Origin: Gracilariopsis chorda
Taxonomy: Eukaryota; Rhodophyta; Florideophyceae; Gracilariales; Gracilariaceae
Reading direction: 5' to 3'
Assembly: GCA_003194525.1 (NCBI GenBank)
Contig: NBIV01000205.1
Location: 62,001 to 126,000 of the forward strand
Length of the DNA: 64,000 nt
Of this stretch, positions 30,127 through 38,175 are shown in pieces. Position 1 is the first letter of the stretch. The number at the start of each line of letters is the position of its first letter. The translations under genes and the position numbers were made by a program. The notes beneath the pieces are model-generated. The model saw only the letters and a program-made list of their open reading frames with translations. It made no database searches and was not told the origin of the DNA.

Positions 30127-33100
30127 ATGGCGTCAAAAATGAAAGAGGTCGTCAGGGATTCGTGGAACCAGCCAACTGAAGGTCATTGCGTTGCTTGTGG
30201 TGAAAATGACAAACGGAGGCCAACGAAAGCTTCATTCTTAAGTCGTACACAGCTCCTGAAACGATCTCAAGTCGATACAGGAACCCTTCCAAACCCTTTC
30301 GTCCGGAAGGATCCTGGCTTTTTCCTGCTTTGTACATCATGCCGCTCTCCTAAGAACGGCTGGAATGTGATTTGCGATGTAAGAAGGTACGGCAGCAAGT
30401 CACGTTCTGCTCTTCAAGCATGGAAAGTTCGAGCCTCTGCACGTGAAGCTAAGCAACGTACAGACTGTTACATATGTATAAAACTTGGTTGTCATTTTGA
30501 TTCAAGCATCCGCACAAAAGCAAACTTTAAGTTGTTCTCCGTTCTGCTATATAGCGCTTGCGTACAAGAGCTCTTTTGCTCCGAGCTTTCTAGAAGGTCT
30601 GGACTTTGTGTTGAGGATGGGCGATTTTTGCTGCATCAGATTGGAGAAGTTCGGTTCTGTTCTCTGCACCACAATAAAACGAGACACGCAAATGATATTG
30701 CTGCTACTGAGGAACCAACTCTGCGGGGTGCCTTATCTGGGTACTGTATATTTAAAGGTCAGGGTTGTTCCGGGTTAAGTGCTGTGCTGAGGCCGCTTCC
30801 TAATCTCAAGATGGAAACGCTGGAGGACACAGAGGTTTTTTGTGAGTATGATGATGCTGTTGACATCTATTCAGGTGGCAGTCTCAAGTTTGAGGATGTT
30901 GCGGGGAAGCATGCTTGCGGCAATTGTCGCTACATCGTTACAAGAGGAGCGCAAGCTATTCAGCCTTCCTTCGATACACTGACTCTCACGGACGCAACTG
31001 ATAGATGTTTAGTGGACTGCATTTTGTTTGCACTAGACAAGGCCGCTTGTAATACTGTGTTTATGAGGGGTTTTGACGGTATCACGCACGCAGCCAACGA
31101 TTTGAGGTCTGCAGCAATCGCTCCTTTTTCGGAAGCCCCTGCGTCTCGGTTTCTTCCCATAAAGGCTGTGTTTACTACTCGGAAAGCCTTGGCCGCTCTT
31201 AGCACAAACGGGTTTGACGTGACAAACCGAACGGTTGAGTCGAGAATTGGTTCGGTTCTGTCGGCAAAGGATGTGCATCTTTATTCGCTTTCTAGAAAGT
31301 TTCGATGTTATGCACAAGTCGGGGCACTCTGCCCAATCGTTGGGGTTGTTATGACTCTAACAAAAGGTGAAAGTGTGACAATCACACTAAAAGAGAAGCG
31401 CAAAATGCTGGCAGAGACTGGAAACAGATTTATGCGAAGCAAAGAAAAGTACTATCGTGGTGATTGGTCACTCTCTGATGAGATAGCAGCAGTTCCCCCT
31501 CGTCTTTGGGCTTCATTCATTCTCGAGATGGCTTCTGAAAAGCAACTGCTCTCCTGGAAAGTTGCAGCTGCAGCAATAGGCAAGAAAGTTGTGGATATGT
31601 TTCCAGTCCTTAATGACTTCACCAACATTCCGAGAGAGGAATTTGACAACTTCGCACAGCAACGCTTTGTTCATAAAAGCGCAGACGAAACAGGGCTCAG
31701 AAGGGTTGACTTTTTACTTTGCATTAGAGCTTTGAAAGTTATCGAACAGATGACATACTCTCAGTCGCGGTTACGTATCGGTCCTCTCACTATGACACTT
31801 TCAATTGCCGGTATTGCCGAGTCTAGTCCCTCATGGACTAGTGTTCTTCACTCTCTTGGCCTAGCGACGTCTTACGACGCTATGGAAAGCTTTAAGAAAA
31901 GTCTAATAGCTAAGAGGGAGCAGTCAACAAGAGGGGCATTCGAAGGTGTCAATACTACTGACCGATTGGTTTCAATTCAGCTGGACAACTTTGACATCTT
32001 ACCCTTTCACAGCATGAAAGCGTCGGGTAAGGCCTTACCCATGGTAAGCGGTACTGCAACTCAAGGTATTGTGCAATCTAGAAAGCGTCCCAGACTTCAT
32101 TCTGCGGTAGGAATTAACCGCAGTACCGAAGAACCTGGGGCCTTGGTTGAGGCAGACACTTCATGGAGGAGTCCCTCAACAGTCCTCGTGGATCGTGCCA
32201 CTTTCAGTTCAAGTTTTAACTCTGTCGCGGTCCAGAATATCCTTGAAGACTTTTATGATATGGTGTTTGGAGTTGTGCTCAGCCGCCGGGATGATTTGCT
32301 GGGATCGTCGGCTTCTTCACAGTTCCAGCGAAGGACTGCAACATTGCCGTACAAGAATCAGGGGGTTAACTTCCGCACTCTTCTTTTGTCATGCTTCAGT
32401 CCGCATGGTGGCTCCGATCGTTCTGCTCCCTACCTGTTCGACCAAGATGTCTTGTTCGTGGATATATGTCGAATGAGTGCTGCAGACATTCTCACCATAC
32501 ATCAGAAGTTATCCCTCATTAAGTACTTACTGCAACTCGGGGAGGACGGAAGTCCTAAATATGTCGTTGTTAGCGGGGATCAGCCCACGTACCGCATGCT
32601 TGTCAAGATCTGGAGACAATCTTTTCTTGAATCCAAAAGGGACACGGCCGAGAACTCACCAACAAATGAAGTTAAGGTTCACGAGTGGTTAATCCCGTTC
32701 CCGGGTTTCTTCCACGTCGAAAAGCAGAGCCTTTATCCATTGTGCAAAGAAATGCAACACGGGCTTGGGCTGACCGAGCTTTCCGGATGCTGTGGGCTCT
32801 CTAAGAGCCAAGTAGACAACATTCTGAAGCACAGTCATGCCAGAAATAACCGCGCGGTCGTATTCAGCATTTGCGCAGCTCTCGTGATACACACAGTTGA
32901 CCTGATTCAGGCAGAACGCCCTGAGTTGAAGGACTCTGTCATGGAGATTATGAACCGAGATCACTCTTCTACCAAGTCTCAGTCAACACTCTTCAAGTGC
33001 ACTACAGATCTAGTGACCGGTTCAATGATTGAAGCAGGTAGAAAACTTCGAAAAGGTGTTTTCGACCTGTTTGCAAACGATCCGAACGGAACGCACATTG

Positions 33101-36100
33101 TGCACACAGTGCTCTTTACGTGCCTCCTACCGACTGTGGGTTTTCACGTCCTTTCACGCACGGGTCACACAGATGTTCTATACAGCTTCTGGCTCCGATT
33201 GAACAACGTTCTGCACACGTCCGGTCATTTGAAGTACCAAGAGTTGTACCTCTTCTACTCATTTTTTCGATCCATCATGCCACGGATTGTATTCGAGGAC
33301 CTCTACAACAACAAGCCCGGTGCCCTCGTAGCTCGTGTTCCTTCTTTTACGGCAGGTTCAAGGTCCGCCTATGACGAACGTGGATGGACGTACGTACACT
33401 TGGATGAGGCGTTGGAGATGTTGATCATCAGACTAGTGAAAGGTCTCAATCAAGTCACTCTGCCGTACCTGGAGAGCGCCGGAGCCTGGCTTTTAGACGT
33501 GGCTAGTGCTAGGCTCTTAATAAGGAACGTAACGGCTGCTGCCCGCTTGTACAGGCCATCGCGCAGTGGGGATGACACTGGGGAAGGAATCGGGCCCCTT
33601 CTTCATTACGACAAGAGCTCTATTCAAAGCAAAAGTGTGAAGGCCATGGTGGAACTTATGCGGGCAAAAGGGTTCCTCGGACATGACCACAGGAGTGGAG
33701 ATAAACTTTGCAACGTTCTCGGTGACCATACGGCAACCTTGAATGACGCAAAGGCTCAGGAGCTAATCATGAAGTGTGACATTTACGGGAAGAAGACAGC
33801 TGAGCTGCACGCAAGCGCCCTCTTTCCTGATGTTTTCGGGAAGTTAACAAAAGAAGATTACGAGACGGAATTTAGTGGAAAGCGGTTCAGAGGCGTGTGG
33901 ACGAAGGCTCGACAGATACCGACGGCAGGTATCGTGATGGAGTCAGAAAAGAAGCACACAGTTCTAAAGTCATCTAAAGTTACGAAAGACCCAAAGAAGG
34001 CATTATCTGATCGTCGGTATGTTCTCAGCAAAGTAATGACTACTCTAACGCTAGCTGAACATGCTGCGTTGAGTTCCGGAGATCACGAAGGTGCAGAACA
34101 TGCTAGAAAGCAATGGAATGTGTTATATTCCGCCCGTCATATGGCCTCCCCCTTTGCAGATGCCTACAGGTCTTTCGAGCAAGGCGCAGCTGGCATGCGC
34201 TATGCGCAAAAGAGTCATATTCTGAATGCTTTAAACTTAGAAGGGTTTCAGGAAGGCGAAGATGGCGACGATGTAGGCATTCCGGTTCGGGAAACCAAAG
34301 CAGTTTCGTTTTATTACGACTATCAGTTTCCTTCATATGCATCAGTCATGGTTGATGTGATGAACCACATATGGACTCGTGGAACCGACGAAAGACGAGG
34401 AAACTCCATCTTCCATGTCACAGTAATGAAGCTTAAGCATTTCCTTAGACCGTGGTTCTCCGGCTCTAGAGGCAAACAATTACGGCAACTGCACCTACAT
34501 GTTGATGACCCCTCCATTGTAATCCCCCAGAAGCATGGGGAGCAAGCAAGACGGGATGCGACGCGTAGCATGGACGAGAACACGGCAAGAAACGGAAGTG
34601 ATGAACTGAACAGCATAGGGTTCTTGCTCCCAATCACTGTTCCCTGGGGAACAATTACGAGCTCAAGACGTAGCCGAGATGCAGTAAGCTCAGTGCACTT
34701 ATTCTGCGGGGCAGTTGCTGCTATGGAACTGGCGGAGGAGAGCAGCATTGATGTGTCTGTCTTTTTGTATGGAGGATGCTTCTGCTTTAAAAGCAGCTGC
34801 GTGGGTAAAGGCTTCGAAGACCTCCTACCCGAATTGGCACTGCGCACCGACATGGGCAGCTTCCCTCGGGACGGAGAGGTGTTTATCGGTCTCAAGGAAG
34901 ATCTCTTATCAATTGGATGCAGCAACGGAGAAGGTGCACCAGGGCAAGCAGTTAGCTCAGATTCATCACAGGCAACAACTGCTAACAACGGACCCACAGT
35001 ATTACCGTCTGGAGTCAGTCATCCCGATATGGCTGGATACGATCCCCGAAATGAGCTTGGTGAACGTAGACATCAAACAGAAGAGGATGATTTGCTTCGA
35101 GTTCCAAGGACAGCTGTATTGATGGTATCGAATGGCGGTGGACTACAAATATCAGGTGTTTGTATTAAGCATGGTGAGGCTGAGACGAGATTCGTAGCTG
35201 CGTTCAAGCATTTTGTATCACCACTGCTCTCGGAGGAGAGTGAGAAGGATGTATTCAAGTATAATGATGGGCACCACTCTCCTTTGCCTAGTCATCTAAG
35301 GTGTGCAAGTATCGTCTTGTCTAAAGACACAGACGTGACAATGATACTTTGCCTTGCAGAGCGCATGCATGGAAGAGGTGTCCTACACGTGCTTGGCGAA
35401 CACGTCATAGAGATCGATACGCTGGTGCGTAATCTTTCTCTAAATGGGAGCAACCAAAGTACGCTTGCCTGTGTTTATACGCTCGCTGGGTTCGACTTCA
35501 CACCCGGTTCGTATGGGGTTCGCCATAGCCATTTTTTAAGCGCAGCAGTAAGACAGAGAGTAATGTTGGGACACTTGGAAAGTAACTCAGATCCTACAGC
35601 CTTCGAACTGGCAACTGTATTGGCTTATCTGGAGAAGAAAGGCTATAGAAAATTGCTTACGTTGGCAGAGAAAGATGACGCAATGCAGAAGTGGAACACC
35701 GAGTCGTGCGATGCCGCAGAGATTCGAAGGAGAACGAGGACAATATTTGCAAGCCCTCATGTAGTGGGCTCTGAGGAGTGGGTTTTGGATGCACGGAGAC
35801 ATATATATGACGGGGCGAGGTCGGTCGCCGAACTAATCGCCCCAAAGCAGCACATTTATCTCCAAGCATCCCGTTCCAAGTTCGTTGTGTTCACGTATTG
35901 GTCGCAAGCGCATTGGGATGACCTTTCTCCTGACGTTTTGAAAGGATGTGATGAGAGTAACGGTTTCGATGTTTCGGGGAGTGTTCTGTTAGAACGGGAG
36001 GACGATGTGAAGATTCTGTCCAAACAAATGAATGAACTTGTCGCAAGATGCAAGTGCAAAGGAAATTGTTCGAACAGAGTTTGCTCTTGTATTAAAAGAG

Positions 36101-36336
36101 ACAGAAAGTGTATCAGGTGCGAATGTGACGCAGGCACTTGCCGTAATAGAGCTACCACATCCGGTATGATATACAATGCTAACGCAGAAGACGCCGATGG
36201 CATGGAAGTTGAAGAAGATCAAGAGGACGGCTCCGATGATGAAGTGGTGACATCATTGCAAGTGACGGAGTTAAATTGTGACCTAGAGTGCAACTTAGCT
36301 AACGATGATGAAGAGACAGATGCATGCTCTCCCTGA
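30127..36336 (+). CDS. ORF1 copy B: giant protein with transposase-like core, FEN1/XPG-like nuclease and CXC module (2069 aa)
   Basis: Single uninterrupted frame from ATG 30127. Residues 21/24 and 69/72 are paired Cys (HCVACGE, LLCTSCR), a likely zinc site. Around 619-640, LDNFDILPF and GTATQGIV; at 816-822 SGDQPTY (Asp818); at 857-863 PFPGFFH; then LTELSGCCGLS. This order resembles large DUF6589-type, transposon-derived proteins as I remember them, where D-N and G-D-Q blocks suggest an RNase H-like core. C-terminal: HGEAETR (Glu1684, Glu1686), SKDTDV (Asp1734, Asp1736) and LAGFDFTPGSYG (Asp1790). These match the E-x-E, D-x-D and G-C-D-Y metal-binding blocks of FEN1/XPG flap nucleases. A nine-Cys CXC module (1975-2005) follows, a DNA-binding fold in tesmin/TSO1 proteins. 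Acidic tail. Function inferred: nuclease/integration protein of a mobile element. Confidence 0.85.
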   Translation: MASKMKEVVRDSWNQPTEGHCVACGENDKRRPTKASFLSRTQLLKRSQVDTGTLPNPFVRKDPGFFLLCTSCRSPKNGWNVICDVRRYGSKSRSALQAWKVRASAREAKQRTDCYICIKLGCHFDSSIRTKANFKLFSVLLYSACVQELFCSELSRRSGLCVEDGRFLLHQIGEVRFCSLHHNKTRHANDIAATEEPTLRGALSGYCIFKGQGCSGLSAVLRPLPNLKMETLEDTEVFCEYDDAVDIYSGGSLKFEDVAGKHACGNCRYIVTRGAQAIQPSFDTLTLTDATDRCLVDCILFALDKAACNTVFMRGFDGITHAANDLRSAAIAPFSEAPASRFLPIKAVFTTRKALAALSTNGFDVTNRTVESRIGSVLSAKDVHLYSLSRKFRCYAQVGALCPIVGVVMTLTKGESVTITLKEKRKMLAETGNRFMRSKEKYYRGDWSLSDEIAAVPPRLWASFILEMASEKQLLSWKVAAAAIGKKVVDMFPVLNDFTNIPREEFDNFAQQRFVHKSADETGLRRVDFLLCIRALKVIEQMTYSQSRLRIGPLTMTLSIAGIAESSPSWTSVLHSLGLATSYDAMESFKKSLIAKREQSTRGAFEGVNTTDRLVSIQLDNFDILPFHSMKASGKALPMVSGTATQGIVQSRKRPRLHSAVGINRSTEEPGALVEADTSWRSPSTVLVDRATFSSSFNSVAVQNILEDFYDMVFGVVLSRRDDLLGSSASSQFQRRTATLPYKNQGVNFRTLLLSCFSPHGGSDRSAPYLFDQDVLFVDICRMSAADILTIHQKLSLIKYLLQLGEDGSPKYVVVSGDQPTYRMLVKIWRQSFLESKRDTAENSPTNEVKVHEWLIPFPGFFHVEKQSLYPLCKEMQHGLGLTELSGCCGLSKSQVDNILKHSHARNNRAVVFSICAALVIHTVDLIQAERPELKDSVMEIMNRDHSSTKSQSTLFKCTTDLVTGSMIEAGRKLRKGVFDLFANDPNGTHIVHTVLFTCLLPTVGFHVLSRTGHTDVLYSFWLRLNNVLHTSGHLKYQELYLFYSFFRSIMPRIVFEDLYNNKPGALVARVPSFTAGSRSAYDERGWTYVHLDEALEMLIIRLVKGLNQVTLPYLESAGAWLLDVASARLLIRNVTAAARLYRPSRSGDDTGEGIGPLLHYDKSSIQSKSVKAMVELMRAKGFLGHDHRSGDKLCNVLGDHTATLNDAKAQELIMKCDIYGKKTAELHASALFPDVFGKLTKEDYETEFSGKRFRGVWTKARQIPTAGIVMESEKKHTVLKSSKVTKDPKKALSDRRYVLSKVMTTLTLAEHAALSSGDHEGAEHARKQWNVLYSARHMASPFADAYRSFEQGAAGMRYAQKSHILNALNLEGFQEGEDGDDVGIPVRETKAVSFYYDYQFPSYASVMVDVMNHIWTRGTDERRGNSIFHVTVMKLKHFLRPWFSGSRGKQLRQLHLHVDDPSIVIPQKHGEQARRDATRSMDENTARNGSDELNSIGFLLPITVPWGTITSSRRSRDAVSSVHLFCGAVAAMELAEESSIDVSVFLYGGCFCFKSSCVGKGFEDLLPELALRTDMGSFPRDGEVFIGLKEDLLSIGCSNGEGAPGQAVSSDSSQATTANNGPTVLPSGVSHPDMAGYDPRNELGERRHQTEEDDLLRVPRTAVLMVSNGGGLQISGVCIKHGEAETRFVAAFKHFVSPLLSEESEKDVFKYNDGHHSPLPSHLRCASIVLSKDTDVTMILCLAERMHGRGVLHVLGEHVIEIDTLVRNLSLNGSNQSTLACVYTLAGFDFTPGSYGVRHSHFLSAAVRQRVMLGHLESNSDPTAFELATVLAYLEKKGYRKLLTLAEKDDAMQKWNTESCDAAEIRRRTRTIFASPHVVGSEEWVLDARRHIYDGARSVAELIAPKQHIYLQASRSKFVVFTYWSQAHWDDLSPDVLKGCDESNGFDVSGSVLLEREDDVKILSKQMNELVARCKCKGNCSNRVCSCIKRDRKCIRCECDAGTCRNRATTSGMIYNANAEDADGMEVEEDQEDGSDDEVVTSLQVTELNCDLECNLANDDEETDACSP

Positions 36337-36433
36337 CTATTCAAGCCTGAGTACGCACATTTACTGAAGGTCGAAATACAAATGTACCTCACAGCAAGTC
36401 CTTGCTGCCCGTTTATTGAGACACATCTTGCAG

Positions 36434-37956
36434 TTACGGGACGTCAAAGAAAGACAATTTCCCACATCCGTCTCTTAGTCCTTTAGGAAATGCCTTTTCA
36501 AACGAAGGAAGTAGAAGTACAGCTCGTGATGCGCCATGACAAGCCCGGGCTATCCAGCTCATGTATAGAAGTTCCACATCGTTTGGAGGGGGATACTTTT
36601 CTAGGTATTCCCGGTTCCTCCAAATGAAAATGCCCAAGTCCTGATAACCGTGCTTTTGAGGATGCGAGTGGAACGCAAAGTATCCCTGCTGGTGCTTAAA
36701 AGAGAGACAGCCAGCTGGTATCTTGACCAGCATTATTGCTTTAGATGAAAGCCTGTGTGTTCTTTCCAATATGCCGTGCGTTTTTCCGAGGGGAAGTAGA
36801 ACGCAGCGACAGTACGGTTTAGAACCCCTAGCTCCCTTATCGAACTCATCCAGCATGCGGTGCAGAAACTGCGTTTCGAAAGGGGGATTTCCTCCGGCCC
36901 CTTCTATTGTGTCCTCCACGTCTTCCCAAATTCCGATGGACCCAAATAAATCATCACCTTCGTCCCGGCTGCAGTAGTTAGGAAGAACACCACTTTCATT
37001 CAGCAAATCTGCAAATAGTTCTACTGTGATACATGAGGTCAAGGACCATAACGCGTAGAGATCCGGGTTACAGTTCTAGAAAGTGAGTTGAAGCGATCCT
37101 CAAACTTTCGTTGAACTACGGTGCAGAGGGACTGCAAGAAATTAGTATCACTGTAGCCTGGCAAAAGCTCTTGGTAGCTTCCTTTTAAATCCCTTGGTGT
37201 ACTTGACTGCTTGATTGTCAACACAGCAGAACAATCAGTACGCTTGGCATTATAGACCTGTGAGGAAAACCTCCAGTACAGCCTTTCAGCTAGCTCTCTC
37301 CGCACAACTGCTTTTCTATTTCTGATAAACCCTTCTTCACATAATAAAGGCACACAAAAGCAATAGCATAGGCAAGCAGCATTTGCTAGGCTTTCATTAC
37401 CGATGCAGAGAACAGAAATGTCATGCCCTGGAACTTTCAAGGGGCCTAAAAGAGACCGAAAAGCACTATCAGACTCCAAGTACTGCAAACATTCCTTTGG
37501 GTCAGTTGGAGGCTTGTGACGGCCCCACCGCATACGCAAACCGTAGGAGTAATTACCGAAGGTCATTGTCGACGAAATAGACCTTTCTTCAAAGGCCAGA
37601 GCCACTTTCGGGAGAATGAGGAAACCGCACGGCAATGCAGCTTCTAATTGAGGCCTTGGTTGGCCGTGTTCTCGACGAGAACACGAAAGATTGCTGAGAA
37701 AAGAATATCCAACGATGCAGCAGTCTGAGCCGCTTGAAGCGCGCTCTTTTGTGGCGGTGGACGCTGCCGTAATCGTGAGTACGGGACTTCGCTTGTTGGT
37801 GGACAAAGAGTTCTTTTGGTGAAGGTGATGCTGTGGTGATGTGGCAACGGTCAGAAGGCGGTTCCCATTGGGCCCTGGAAGAGCATTTTGATATCCCTTT
37901 GCTTGGCGAGCAATCGCACGTTTTCTTAATATTTCCAAAATTGCTTCCAATCTCAT
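36434..37956 (-). pseudogene. ORF2 copy B: PCIF1-like adenine-N6 methyltransferase, one frameshift
   Basis: From ATG 37956 the frame is open to TGA 37039-37041. The homologous frame continues from about 37075 to the stop at 36434. Alignment with copy A (TVTSLYNLW against TVTR and DLYALW) shows a 2-nt gain or 1-nt loss near 37060, with coding sequence on both sides, so this is a frameshift, not an intron. Motifs: ELFADLLNES, YCSRDEGDD, FGSIGIW, GGNPPF (NPPF 36889-36878), HQQGYFAFHS and LGIFIW. NPPF is the catalytic motif of N6-adenine methylases, and the surrounding order fits PCIF1. The N-terminal part (about 200 residues) is Ser/Cys-rich and poorly conserved with copy A. An assembly error could also explain the frame break. 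Confidence 0.78.
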
Positions 37957-38175
37957 GGACTGACTACACACCAGAGTCGTCTGGTGACCAGACGTTACAC
38001 ATCAGCTCGCGACCGCCAAACAACTTCACGCACCCAAATACTCAAAACAAAACACAAGCAGTTTCCTCGTTCTACAAAGTTACATATGAATCCACGCACT
38101 ACAAAATCTCATATAGAGCAACATATGCTATTATCAGGCACTCATCACATGCCCTAACAAAAATCTCGCCTGCAG

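Larger units (their letters stand above)
30127..37956. mobile_element. Two-gene element copy B (ORF1 + convergent ORF2)
   Basis: Same gene pair, order and convergence as copy A (1-17244), at an unrelated site between an F-box gene and a Kelch/RING gene. That is the signature of a dispersed element. Termini are not defined; coordinates are just the two start codons. No clear terminal inverted repeat or target duplication could be found by eye in 29050-30126 or 37957-38175. A short inverted repeat (CGTCTGG-TGA-CCAGACG) lies at 37978-37994. Confidence 0.75.

Noticed and set aside
37042..37090. Intron as an explanation for the ORF2 frame break in copy B
   Set aside because: Coding homology to copy A lies directly on both sides; the offset is only one or two bases.
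29894..37994. Short inverted repeats at 29894-29912 and 37978-37994 as element terminal repeats
   Set aside because: The two are each self-complementary but do not match one another, and no target duplication flanks them.
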